A stretch of 17,889 nucleotides of DNA from positions 1-17,889 of the forward strand of contig DATDIX010000201.1 in NCBI GenBank assembly GCA_036520835.1. Reading direction: 5' to 3'. Shown piece by piece: positions 7,666 through 15,897 of the stretch (position 1 is the stretch's first letter; each line of letters starts with the position of its first letter). The notes under the pieces are model-generated. The model ran no database searches. It was given only the letters and a program-made list of their open reading frames with translations, and was not told where the DNA came from. The translations under genes and the position numbers were made by a program. Source of the stretch: VBAT01 sp036520835. GTDB taxonomy: Bacteria > Bacteroidota > Bacteroidia > Chitinophagales > Chitinophagaceae.

Positions 7666-9060
7666 ATGGAACGTCGCACATTTATGAAATTCACGGCTGC
7701 TGCCGGTGCATCATTGATGCTTCATCCTTTTGAATCCTTTGCTATACCTCCCGGGAAAAAACTCCGACTGGCACTCGTCGGCACAGGGGCCCGTGGTTCC
7801 AGCTTGTGGGGAAGAGAGATCATCCGGACATTTGGGGAAGTAACTGAGTTCGTCGGCTTATCGGATATCAACCAGGGCCGGCTGGAATATGTAAAGAAGA
7901 CGCTGAATGTGAGTTGTCCTGTTTTCAGCAATTTTGAACAGATGCTGAAAGAAACAAAACCCGATTATGTGATTGTCACCACGGTAGATGCCACCCATGA
8001 TGAATTTATTGTGAAAGCATTGGACATGGGGGTGAATGTGATCACTGAAAAACCCATGACCACCGATGAGGTTAAGTGCAAGCGGATATTGGATGCAGAA
8101 AAGCGATCAGGAAAAAAAGTGGTCGTTGCCTTTAACTATCGCCATAGTGTACATGCTATGCAGCTAAAAGAATTACTGGCAAATAACAGGGTGGGAAAAA
8201 TAACCTCCGTTGATTTCAACTGGTATTTGAATGTTAATCACGGCTCTGATTATTTCCGCCGCTGGCATGGCCGTATGGCAAAAGGGGGTTCATTGTGGGT
8301 GCATAAGGCCACCCATCATTTTGACCTGCTGAACTGGTGGCTGAATTCCGAACCAGTGGAAGTAAGCGCCTACGGGGCATTGGAACATTATGGGAAAAAT
8401 AACCCGTTCCGCGGCACAAAGTGCCGGGGTTGCGAGTACAAGGACAAATGCAAATTCTATTGGGATATTACCAAAGATGCACGGCAGGTGGCTATGTATG
8501 TAGATAATGAAAAGTACGATGGTTATATAAAAGATGGTTGTGTCTGGAGCAACGAGATTGATATTTATGATAAAATGTCGGCACAGATCATCTATGCCAA
8601 CGGCGTTACCGTAAATTATTCACTCACCACTTATTCTCCCTACGAAGGCTGGCAAATTGCTTTCAATGGAATGAATGGCCGGATTGAAACATGGGAAGAT
8701 ATTCCTTACCTCCAAAAAACGCCGGAAGACCAGGCCAAGCGTCACGCTATCGAAATGTCGAATGCCGATGATGCCGTTCCCGGTGAAGCAAGAGAGATCA
8801 TTGCCATGGATAATTTTGCAAAGAACTATGAAGTATATACCACGCCAAAGATCCGGGGCGGGCATGGTGGCGGTGATGTGCGTATGCAAAGAAGGATGTT
8901 CGTGGATACAAATGATAACCCGCATCATGTGATGGCAGGGACCAGGGAAGGGGCTATGTCAATTTTGATCGGCGTTGCGGCCAGGAAAAGCATCCTGGAA
9001 AAAAGACCGGTAAAGATATCTGAACTGACAGACCTGGTACCAATGGCAAATAGATTTTAA
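7666..9060 (+). CDS. Tat-exported Gfo/Idh/MocA family oxidoreductase
   Basis: This is a nucleotide-dependent sugar oxidoreductase of unknown substrate. The N-terminus has a twin-arginine signal (RRTFMK at 3-8, then AAAGASLML), which fixes the start and implies export of a folded protein, perhaps with cofactor bound. The Rossmann domain shows VGTGARG at 38-44, an acidic SD at 66-67 after the second strand, and the family motif EKP at 128-130. HHFDLLNWW at 217-225 is the usual active-site helix region. An insertion carries four cysteines (253, 256, 262 and 292; CRGCEYKDKC), a possible metal site. At 464 residues it is longer than typical cytoplasmic inositol dehydrogenases, like other exported Bacteroidota members. 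It sits 11 bases before a secreted NTF2-like gene and between pectinase genes, so action on a uronate or pectin-derived sugar is inferred. A glycosidase function by an NAD-dependent redox mechanism, as in GH109, is an alternative. Confidence 0.88.
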   Translation: MERRTFMKFTAAAGASLMLHPFESFAIPPGKKLRLALVGTGARGSSLWGREIIRTFGEVTEFVGLSDINQGRLEYVKKTLNVSCPVFSNFEQMLKETKPDYVIVTTVDATHDEFIVKALDMGVNVITEKPMTTDEVKCKRILDAEKRSGKKVVVAFNYRHSVHAMQLKELLANNRVGKITSVDFNWYLNVNHGSDYFRRWHGRMAKGGSLWVHKATHHFDLLNWWLNSEPVEVSAYGALEHYGKNNPFRGTKCRGCEYKDKCKFYWDITKDARQVAMYVDNEKYDGYIKDGCVWSNEIDIYDKMSAQIIYANGVTVNYSLTTYSPYEGWQIAFNGMNGRIETWEDIPYLQKTPEDQAKRHAIEMSNADDAVPGEAREIIAMDNFAKNYEVYTTPKIRGGHGGGDVRMQRRMFVDTNDNPHHVMAGTREGAMSILIGVAARKSILEKRPVKISELTDLVPMANRF

Positions 9061-9071
9061 AATAATAAGAA

Positions 9072-9509
9072 ATGATAAAGAAACTATTTGGAACGGCTAT
9101 TCTTTTCCTTGCAGTGGCAATTGCCGTAAATGGCCAAAGCAAAGACGAAACAGCGGTGGCCGCTGTCGTTGAAAAGTTGCGTAAAGCAATGGTTGATGGC
9201 AATAAGGCAGAACTGGAAGTCATCACCTCCGAAAAATTAAGTTATGGTCATTCAAGCGGGCTTATTGAAGGCAAAGCGGAGTTTGTGGAAAAGATCGTAA
9301 GCGGCAAGTCGGATTTTGTAACAATCGAATTAAAAGACCAGTCCATCAGCATCAGCGGTAAAGCGGCCATAGTCCGGCATAAATTCAATGCAACTACCAA
9401 CGATAATGGCAACCGGGGAGAGGTTCACCTGCAGATCCTGCTCATCTTTCAGAAGGAGGGTAAGCAATGGAAACTGCTGGCAAGACAAGCGGTAAGATTG
9501 GCTTCATAA
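9072..9509 (+). CDS. Small secreted NTF2-like (DUF4440/SnoaL-type) protein
   Basis: This 145-residue protein has a signal peptide at about 1-21 (MIKKLFGTAILFLAVAIAVNG). The mature part fits a cone-shaped NTF2-like fold of the DUF4440 kind: an N-terminal helix with LRKAMVDGN at 36-44, a YGHSSG motif at 58-63 with His60 inside the presumed cavity, KAEFVEKI, and C-terminal strands with the pattern VHLQILLIFQKEGKQWKLLARQ. Proteins of this fold bind or rearrange small molecules, but many have no known activity. It starts 11 bases after the Tat-exported oxidoreductase and is surely co-transcribed with it, so it may act on the same sugar, for example as an isomerase, dehydratase or binding partner. 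That role is inference. Transcription likely ends in the following 167-base gap. Confidence 0.75.
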   Translation: MIKKLFGTAILFLAVAIAVNGQSKDETAVAAVVEKLRKAMVDGNKAELEVITSEKLSYGHSSGLIEGKAEFVEKIVSGKSDFVTIELKDQSISISGKAAIVRHKFNATTNDNGNRGEVHLQILLIFQKEGKQWKLLARQAVRLAS

Positions 9510-9562
9510 GCAGGGTGGTGCAGGATGGATAACGGGCCGGCTACGGTGATCTTTGCTGGTAT

Positions 9563-9576
9563 CGTTGCCGGCAACG
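9563..9576. promoter_or_regulatory. 14-base perfect palindrome upstream of the GH28 gene, possible operator
   Basis: The sequence CGTTGCCGGCAACG is perfectly self-complementary and runs into CGTTTGCG (9575-9582), so overlapping CG-centred half-sites are present. Many LacI-family operators are CG-centred palindromes with similar TTGC/GCAA arms. The site lies about 100 bases before the polygalacturonase ATG, in the 167-base gap 9510-9676. A weak promoter-like pair (TTTG at 9577-9580 and TATTG at 9603-9607) adjoins it, but it departs from the Bacteroidota consensus. No regulator gene is present in the window to pair with it. This is a candidate only; the match could be chance. Confidence 0.25.
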
Positions 9577-9676
9577 TTTGCGTAAATAAAGCCTTCAGAA
9601 AGTATTGAAAATGACTGGGTTTAGGGTAGAATTGCAAAGTGAAAGAACGCATTGTCTAACGATCTACTTGTCATAA

Positions 9677-11320
9677 ATGAAACGATTTTCCTGTATAGCA
9701 ATCCTTGCCTTCATTTTTATTGAAGGATCGGCACAGTTCAATGTAAAACTTCCTGTTGTTACATCGCCGAAATTTAAAAAGGACACAACCAATATTGTTA
9801 AGTATGGCGCCATTCCGGATGGCAATACTTTAAATACAAAAAGTATCAACGGGGCTATTGATGCCATCCATAAAAAAGGCGGTGGCGTCGTACTGGTGCC
9901 GCAGGGTTTATGGTTAACGGGTCCCGTGGTTTTAAAAAGTAATGTCAATCTTCACCTGGCTGCCGGGGCTACCCTGTTATTTACTGATGATAAAAAGGAA
10001 TACCCGTTGGTAGCCGCCAACTGGGAAGGTTTGCCCCAAATGAGAAACCAATCACCGGTTTCAGCAACGGGGGCAACAAATATTGCCATCACCGGTAAAG
10101 GGATCATTGACGGAAACGGCGATGGATGGAGGGCGGTTAAAAAAGATAAACTCACGGAAAGCCAATGGAAGAAATTACTGGCTTCGGGAGGAGTATTGAG
10201 TGAAGATAAAAAAACATGGTACCCGTCCGAACAGTTCGTAAAGGGAGCTAAAATGCAGAATCCCGGAATGATCTCCCCGGAAAAAGATGCAGCCTTCTAT
10301 GAAAGCATCAAAGATTTTCTCCGGCCTAACCTGGTACTCCTTACTAACTGCAAATATATTTTGCTCGAAGGGGTCACTTTCCAAAATTCACCCGCCTGGT
10401 GTTTGCACCCGTTGATGAGCGAACACCTGACCGTCAGGAATATTTCTGTAAAAAATCCCTGGTATGCACAGAATGGCGACGGTATTGATGTGGAAAGTTG
10501 TAAAAATGTACTGATCGAGAATTCAGTTTTCGATGTGGGGGATGATGCTTTATGCATGAAAAGTGGTCGTGATGCAGAAGGAAGAAAAAGAGCAATGCCG
10601 ACAGAGAATGTGATCATCCGGGGTTGCACAGTATATGCATCGCATGGCGGATTTGTGATCGGCAGCGAGATGAGCGGTGGCGCCAGGAATATTTATGTCA
10701 GTAACTGCACATTTATAGGGGCCGATATAGGACTTCGTTTTAAAACAACAAGGGGCCGCGGTGGTATCGTGGAAAATATCTTCATTAAAGATATTTACAT
10801 GAAAGATATTCCGGCAGAAGCGATCTTGTTTGATATGTATTACATGGCAAAGGACCCGGTAACACTGGTGGGTGAAAAAAGAGAGTTACCGAAAGTGGAA
10901 CTAAAGCCTGTGGATGAAACCACTCCCCAATTCCGCAACTTTCATATCAGCAATGTGTATTGCAATGGTGCCGAGAAAGGGATCTTTATCCGCGGATTAC
11001 CTGAAATGCATGTAAAGGACATTGTACTGGAGAATATGGTGCTGCAGGCAAAGAATGGAATTGATGTGCAGGAAGCTACCGGCATCACTTTTAAAAATAT
11101 CAAAGTGATCAGTGAGGAAACCAACCCGGTGGTAGATGTGGTGCAAAGCGATAAACTGACTTTTGATAATATCAGGTATAAGGATGGTTCGGAATTATTG
11201 TTCCGTGTCAGCGGCGACAGGAGTAATAATATCAATATCAGGAATACGGATGCTTCCAAAGCCAAAGAAAAGATATCATATGAACTGGGAGCAAGTGAGA
11301 AAAGTGTGACGATCAAATAG
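9677..11320 (+). CDS. Polygalacturonase, GH28
   Basis: It hydrolyses alpha-1,4-galacturonosyl bonds of de-esterified pectin. A signal peptide ends near GSAQ (residues 17-20). The parallel beta-helix begins with the usual module (NTKSINGAIDAI at 53-64, then GGGVVLVPQG, LHLAAGA). The complete GH28 active site is visible: Asp268 in NGDGID, Asp289-Asp290 in VGDDALCMKSG, His323 in SHGGFVIGSE, and Arg354 and Lys356 in LRFKTTRGRGG. Spacing between the first and second Asp groups (21 residues) equals that in fungal endo-polygalacturonases. The insertion after CMKSG (RDAEGRKRAMP) and the length of 547 residues resemble bacterial exo-acting enzymes that trim oligogalacturonides, so I favour exo action, without proof. 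It stands alone between gaps of 167 and 128 bases and may have its own promoter. Confidence 0.94.
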   Translation: MKRFSCIAILAFIFIEGSAQFNVKLPVVTSPKFKKDTTNIVKYGAIPDGNTLNTKSINGAIDAIHKKGGGVVLVPQGLWLTGPVVLKSNVNLHLAAGATLLFTDDKKEYPLVAANWEGLPQMRNQSPVSATGATNIAITGKGIIDGNGDGWRAVKKDKLTESQWKKLLASGGVLSEDKKTWYPSEQFVKGAKMQNPGMISPEKDAAFYESIKDFLRPNLVLLTNCKYILLEGVTFQNSPAWCLHPLMSEHLTVRNISVKNPWYAQNGDGIDVESCKNVLIENSVFDVGDDALCMKSGRDAEGRKRAMPTENVIIRGCTVYASHGGFVIGSEMSGGARNIYVSNCTFIGADIGLRFKTTRGRGGIVENIFIKDIYMKDIPAEAILFDMYYMAKDPVTLVGEKRELPKVELKPVDETTPQFRNFHISNVYCNGAEKGIFIRGLPEMHVKDIVLENMVLQAKNGIDVQEATGITFKNIKVISEETNPVVDVVQSDKLTFDNIRYKDGSELLFRVSGDRSNNINIRNTDASKAKEKISYELGASEKSVTIK

Positions 11321-11323
11321 GCA

Positions 11324-11349
11324 GTGGTGAGTGGTGAATCGTGAGTGGG
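11324..11349. repeat. Short degenerate GTGGTGA tandem repeat
   Basis: Two exact GTGGTGA units (11324-11330 and 11331-11337) are followed by ATC and a related GTGAGTGGG. They lie four to thirty bases after the GH28 stop. Simple G/T-rich repeats of this look occur between genes in several Bacteroidota, from general knowledge, but only one short array is present here and no function can be assigned. Confidence 0.45.
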
Positions 11350-11367
11350 TAAAGTCGTTTACAGGAT

Positions 11368-11418
11368 GCCATCCCTCCTGAGGGGCGGGTGCAACAGCAG
11401 GGAATAAAAAATTATCCC
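11368..11418. other. Two small hairpins in the GH28-GH105 gap
   Basis: CCCT at 11373-11376 pairs with AGGG at 11381-11384 around a four-base loop, within a larger GC-rich imperfect pairing (11368-11392). GGGAATAA at 11400-11407 then pairs with TTATCCC at 11412-11418 with one bulged A. No clear T-tract follows either stem, so I would not call a classical terminator. They may end or process the GH28 transcript, or mark the 5' leader of GH105, whose ATG is 30 bases further on. Confidence 0.35.
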
Positions 11419-11448
11419 AAAGGATCTCGGGCTCTTAAAAAAGTATAA

Positions 11449-13341
11449 ATGAAAAAACTTATCATAATCGCATTGTTATTGGCAGGTATAATGGCGGATG
11501 CGCAGCAAAAGCCGTATTCCATACAATTGGCCGAAACAGTCATGAAGACATGGCCTGATTCTTTTTCCAACACACCGGGCAGAAGACCCAGATGGAGTTA
11601 TGATCATGGCGTTATTATGAAAGGGATAGAAGGGATCTGGAATAATACCGGCGATGTAAAGTGGTTCAATTATATCCAGAAAATGATGGATTATTATATC
11701 CGGGAAGATGGTACAATATACGATTACAGGCCCGATGAATATAATATTGACCATATCAACAACGGGAAACAGGTATTGCTACTATACAGGGTGCTGGGAA
11801 AGGAGAAGTATAAAAAAGCGGCTGACCTGCTGCGGAGCCAGTTAAAAACACATCCAAGAACGAATGAAGGCGGTTTCTGGCATAAGAAGATATATCCTTA
11901 CCAGATGTGGCTGGATGGTTTGTATATGGGCCAGCCATTTTATGCTGAATATGCAAAGATATTTCATGAGAATGCCTCGTTCAATGATATCGCCAACCAG
12001 TTTATCTGGATGGAAAAACATGCAAGGGATCCTAAAACGGGATTGCTTTATCATGGATGGGATGAAAGCAAAGAGCAAAAATGGGCAAATAAGGAAACGG
12101 GTCTTTCCCCGCTTTTCTGGGGAAGGGCATTGGGCTGGTATGGCATGGCAATGGTGGATGCACTGGATCATTTTCCTGAAAAGCATCCCGGCAGGGATTC
12201 AATCATCGCTATCCTGAACCGTTTTGCCAAAGCGGTGACCAAAGTGCAGGATACAAAGTCAGGGTTGTGGTATGATATAGTGGATATGCCTACTACCCCA
12301 AAGAATTACAAAGAAGCCTCAGCCTCCTGTATGCTGGTCTATACGCTGGCAAAAGCGATTCGCCTGGGATATATCCCTGCTTTTTATATAGCCAATGTGA
12401 AAAATGGATATGCCGGGATCATCAAAGAATTTATCAAAAATGAAAACGGGCAGGTGAACCTGCATGGCACGGTAAGTGTTTCTGGTTTGGGGGGCAATCC
12501 CTACCGCGACGGAAGTTTTGAGTATTATATGAGTGAGAAAGTGGTGGTGAATGATCCGAAAGGGGTCGGCGCCTTTATCAAATGCGCTGTTGAAATGGAA
12601 ATGATCCCGACACAGACTGTTGGAAAAGGGAAGACAATTGTACTGGACCGCTACTTCAACAGTGAGAAAAGAAAAGATGCGACAGGTACTTCTGTTTACT
12701 GGCATTATGTATGGAAAGAAAAAAGCCACCCCGGTTTTGCAGCACTGGGAAATATATTTAAAAAGTATGGCGCCAGTCTTTCTTCCCTGGATGATGCGCC
12801 AACCGCCGCCAACCTGAAGAAAGCATCAGTTTATATTATTGTTGACCCTGACCATGTAAAAGATAACCCAACGCCGAATTATGTTACAGATAATGATGTG
12901 AAGACAATCAGTGAATGGGTAAAAGCAGGAGGCGTGTTATTATTAATGGCTAATGATAGTATGAACTGCGACCTGGAACATTTTAATAAACTTTCATCTG
13001 CGTTTGGTATCAAGTTCACCAACAAAAGCCTGAACATGGTGAAGAATGACTTTTATGAAACAGGCGTAGTGTTGCCGGGTAACAATGCTGTTTTTAAACA
13101 ACCTAAGAAAATGTTTTTAAAAGAGATCAGTGCACTTGAAGTAAAAGCCCCGGCTACAGCATTGATCAAAAAAGAAGGGGATGTGGTGATCGCTGTTGCA
13201 AAATACGGAAAAGGAAAAGTATTGGCTGTGGGTGATCCCTGGCTGTATAACGAATATGTTGACGGGAGAAAATTACCTGCAGAGTATGAAAACTACAAAG
13301 CAGCGGAAGACCTGGTAAAATGGCTGCTGGGAGCAAAATAA
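11449..13341 (+). CDS. GH105 unsaturated uronyl hydrolase fused to a DUF4350-like domain
   Basis: It removes the 4,5-unsaturated uronate that PL1 lyases leave at the non-reducing end of oligosaccharides, by hydration of the double bond. A signal peptide covers about residues 1-19 (ends MADAQQ), so it works outside the cytoplasm. The alpha6/alpha6 barrel spans about 25-385: RWSYDHGV near the start, Asp101 in IDHINNGKQ, and Asp156 in MWLDGLYMG, matching the two active-site Asp residues known from YteR-type enzymes. Residues from about 398 to 630 form a second, Rossmann-like region (VYIIVDPDH, ISEWVKAGGVLLLMAND, GKGKVLAVGDPWLYN) resembling DUF4350/ThuA-type domains, whose role is unknown. This two-domain build of about 630 residues occurs in other Bacteroidota. 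The next gene starts inside its last 22 bases. Rhamnogalacturonan versus homogalacturonan preference is undecided. Confidence 0.9.
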   Translation: MKKLIIIALLLAGIMADAQQKPYSIQLAETVMKTWPDSFSNTPGRRPRWSYDHGVIMKGIEGIWNNTGDVKWFNYIQKMMDYYIREDGTIYDYRPDEYNIDHINNGKQVLLLYRVLGKEKYKKAADLLRSQLKTHPRTNEGGFWHKKIYPYQMWLDGLYMGQPFYAEYAKIFHENASFNDIANQFIWMEKHARDPKTGLLYHGWDESKEQKWANKETGLSPLFWGRALGWYGMAMVDALDHFPEKHPGRDSIIAILNRFAKAVTKVQDTKSGLWYDIVDMPTTPKNYKEASASCMLVYTLAKAIRLGYIPAFYIANVKNGYAGIIKEFIKNENGQVNLHGTVSVSGLGGNPYRDGSFEYYMSEKVVVNDPKGVGAFIKCAVEMEMIPTQTVGKGKTIVLDRYFNSEKRKDATGTSVYWHYVWKEKSHPGFAALGNIFKKYGASLSSLDDAPTAANLKKASVYIIVDPDHVKDNPTPNYVTDNDVKTISEWVKAGGVLLLMANDSMNCDLEHFNKLSSAFGIKFTNKSLNMVKNDFYETGVVLPGNNAVFKQPKKMFLKEISALEVKAPATALIKKEGDVVIAVAKYGKGKVLAVGDPWLYNEYVDGRKLPAEYENYKAAEDLVKWLLGAK

Positions 13342-14360
13342 AAAAAGTGACAGGTAAGAGAATATATAGTTCATTGATAATACTGCTGGCTGTTTTTACT
13401 GCTGCTTATGGACAGCAAAAGATCATAGTGGATGCGCAGGGGAAGGGAGATTTTAAAACAATACAGGAGGCTTTAAATAGCTTGACTGATTCATCCGGTA
13501 CAGCCAGAGTGATTTTTATTAAGAGGGGAACCTATAAAGAGAAGATATTTATCACAAAACATAATGTGATACTGGAAGGCGAGGATCGTGATAAGACTGT
13601 CATTACGTATGATATTGCAAGGGATGAATGGAGATGCGATCATCCCGACGACTGGGGTGTGGCTACCATGAATGTCAACAGCAATGACATTACATTGAAG
13701 AACCTGACGATCGCCAATGATTACGGGTTTAATTTTAAAGAGAACAGGGTCGTAGATTGTAAAGCAGATACGGTTACGCATAAAAAAACGATCACAAAGG
13801 GCGGTCACCAGATGGCATTGAGGACGATGCGGACGACGAGGTTGAAAGCGATCAATTGTCATTTCAGGGCTTATGCAGGCGATACGGTAAGTCCATGGAA
13901 TGTAGTAGATGGTATGTTTTATTTCAAGGATTGCCTGATGGAAGGCGGCGTGGATTTTTATTGCCCCCGCGGCTGGGCATGGGCGGAGAATTGCAGGTTT
14001 TATGCCAACACAGGCCCTGCCAGTATCTGGCATGACGGATCGGGTGATCCTGATCAAAAGACAGTGTTGAAGAATTGTGTGTTTGATGGCTATAAAGGAT
14101 TTAAACTCGGACGGTATCACAGAGAAGCACAGTTCTTTTTAATTGACTGTAATTTTTCCGATAAGATGGCAGATACAGCGATCTATCGTGTGCGGGTAAA
14201 TGATATTAAGTGGGGCGAAAGGATATATTATTACAATTGCCACCGGAAAGGAGGTGAAGATTTTACATGGTACACTAATAATCTGCCCGCCTCCGTGAAT
14301 GCCAATGATATTACCGTTGACTGGCTGTTTAAAAATAAATGGAACCCATTGTTGAACTGA
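13320..14360 (+). CDS. Divergent pectinesterase-family protein (CE8-like, third copy)
   Basis: It belongs to the pectinesterase beta-helix family: IIVDAQGKGDFKTIQEAL at the start, EKIFITKHNVILEGE, then GHQMALRT with Gln164, AGDT with Asp188, GGVDFYCPRG with Asp212, and LGRYHRE with Arg265. The Gln164-Asp188-Asp212-Arg265 spacing closely follows the two normal CE8 enzymes of this window. Two usual residues differ: the oxyanion-hole Gln just before the first Asp is Gly187, and the Trp of LGRPW is replaced (LGRYH). It also has extra cysteines and a longer loop at about 125-160. The ATG at 13320 overlaps the GH105 gene by 22 bases; a GTG at 13347 would also give a signal peptide and no overlap. 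Either way it has a hydrophobic leader ending AAYGQ. It may deacylate another pectic ester or short oligosaccharides; methylesterase activity is less certain than for the others. Confidence 0.82.
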   Translation: MAAGSKIKKVTGKRIYSSLIILLAVFTAAYGQQKIIVDAQGKGDFKTIQEALNSLTDSSGTARVIFIKRGTYKEKIFITKHNVILEGEDRDKTVITYDIARDEWRCDHPDDWGVATMNVNSNDITLKNLTIANDYGFNFKENRVVDCKADTVTHKKTITKGGHQMALRTMRTTRLKAINCHFRAYAGDTVSPWNVVDGMFYFKDCLMEGGVDFYCPRGWAWAENCRFYANTGPASIWHDGSGDPDQKTVLKNCVFDGYKGFKLGRYHREAQFFLIDCNFSDKMADTAIYRVRVNDIKWGERIYYYNCHRKGGEDFTWYTNNLPASVNANDITVDWLFKNKWNPLLN

Positions 14361-14372
14361 AAATAAGTGTGT

Positions 14373-15896
14373 ATGCAACTGTCAAAAGAAACAATTAAAA
14401 AAATACCCCGGCAGAAGGGGTTGACCATCCCGGATGAAAAATTATTTTCTTTACCGGAGAAAGTCTTACAATTTGGTACGGGTGTGTTGCTTCGCGGCCT
14501 TCCTGATTATTTTATTGATAAAGCCAACCGCAACGGTATATTCAATGGCCGTGTGGTAATAGTAAAATCTACCTCGCAGGGCAGCGCTGATGCATTTGAC
14601 CAGCAGGATGCCTTATATACTTTGTATGTCAAAGGCATTGAGAATGGCGCCATGACGGAAGAGGCGATCATCAATTCTTCTGTCAGCCGTGTGCTTTCTG
14701 CCAAAGAGGAATGGGCCGAAATATTGAAATGTGCACACAGCCCTGAAATGAAGATCATCATTTCAAATACTACAGAAGTTGGAATAGTGCTGACAGATGA
14801 TGATGTAAGATCGTCTCCGCCCAATTCTTTTCCCGGTAAGCTGCTGGCATTTTTATATGAACGCTATAAAGCATTTTACGGAAGAGATGACAGTGGAATG
14901 GTGATCGTGCCTACTGAGTTAATAATAGATAATGGAACTAAACTTCGTTCTATTGTTCTTGAGTTGGCGACTAAGAATAACCTGGAAGATAAGTTCATTC
15001 AATGGCTGCAGTCTGCCAATCATTTCTGCAATTCATTGGTAGATCGGATCGTGCCGGGAAAACTACCTGATGCGGAAAGAAAAATAGCAGAACAAAAGTT
15101 TGGTTATACAGATGAACTGATGATCATGGCTGAAACATTTCGTTTATGGGCCATTGAATCGGGTAGCCAGCGGGTAAAAGAAATACTTTCATTTTCCCGG
15201 GCAGATGAAGGTGTTGTCATTACTCCCGATATTGAAAAATTCCGTGAACTGAAATTACGCTTGCTCAATGGTACGCATACTTTCAGTTGCGGCCTCGCTT
15301 TCCTTGCTGGTTTTGAGACGGTGAAGGAAGCAATGGCTGATGCGGAAATATCATCTTATGTTCGCAGGCTGATGATGCTGGAGATTGCATCGGCATTGGA
15401 TGGAGAGAATATTTCTTACAATGAGGCCTGTGCATTTGCTAACCAGGTGGCCGATCGTTTTCGTAATCCTGCATTGGATCATAAATGGATCAGCATTACA
15501 ATGAACTATACCTCAAAAATGAAATTGAGGAATATTCCTTTATTGCTCAGGCATTACAGCCGCACTGATAAAGTGCCGCAGAACATGGCTTTGGGTTTTG
15601 CCGCCTATCTGTTATTTATGAAATGTAAAGCAGGTGATAACAACCAGTACCAGGGCGAGGCAAACGGCAAAAAATACACAATACAGGATGATATGGCCGC
15701 TTATTTTGCTGATAAATGGGCTAACGGGAATACTGATAACTTTGTAAGCAGTGTTTTGTCGGATAAAAACCTGTGGGGGGCTGATCTGTCAAAGCTGAAT
15801 GGTTTTACAGAAGCGGTAAAAGAAAACCTGGCGATAATAATAAAGCAGGGAGTGTCAGCTACTCTTGCTGAAAAACAATTAAAAACAATGGTCTGA
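14373..15896 (+). CDS. uxaB: Tagaturonate reductase (altronate oxidoreductase)
   Basis: It reduces D-tagaturonate to D-altronate with NADH in the cytoplasm, the second step of the galacturonate isomerase pathway. There is no signal peptide. I prefer the ATG at 14373 (MQLSKETIKK, 507 residues) over an in-frame GTG at 14367. It has the polyol-dehydrogenase layout: an N-terminal nucleotide fold with QFGTGVLLRG near residues 30-39, and a C-terminal helical domain whose catalytic signature KLRLLNGTHT is at 294-303, giving Lys294, Asn299 and His302. Homologous mannitol, fructuronate and tagaturonate reductases share this motif. The choice of UxaB over UxuB rests on the adjoining uxaA and uxaC and the pectin context. 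It starts 12 bases after the CE8-like gene and ends one base before uxaA, so all belong to one operon. Confidence 0.92.
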   Translation: MQLSKETIKKIPRQKGLTIPDEKLFSLPEKVLQFGTGVLLRGLPDYFIDKANRNGIFNGRVVIVKSTSQGSADAFDQQDALYTLYVKGIENGAMTEEAIINSSVSRVLSAKEEWAEILKCAHSPEMKIIISNTTEVGIVLTDDDVRSSPPNSFPGKLLAFLYERYKAFYGRDDSGMVIVPTELIIDNGTKLRSIVLELATKNNLEDKFIQWLQSANHFCNSLVDRIVPGKLPDAERKIAEQKFGYTDELMIMAETFRLWAIESGSQRVKEILSFSRADEGVVITPDIEKFRELKLRLLNGTHTFSCGLAFLAGFETVKEAMADAEISSYVRRLMMLEIASALDGENISYNEACAFANQVADRFRNPALDHKWISITMNYTSKMKLRNIPLLLRHYSRTDKVPQNMALGFAAYLLFMKCKAGDNNQYQGEANGKKYTIQDDMAAYFADKWANGNTDNFVSSVLSDKNLWGADLSKLNGFTEAVKENLAIIIKQGVSATLAEKQLKTMV

Positions 15897-15897
15897 G

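Noticed and set aside
7666..9060. Assignment of the oxidoreductase as a GH109 alpha-N-acetylgalactosaminidase
   Set aside because: The fold and Tat signal are shared, but the four-Cys insertion and the pectin context do not specifically support GH109, so I kept the broad family name.
13491..14120. Long open frame of 209 codons on the minus strand
   Set aside because: It lies wholly within the CE8-like gene, and the protein has no recognisable domain and a composition expected of an antisense shadow.
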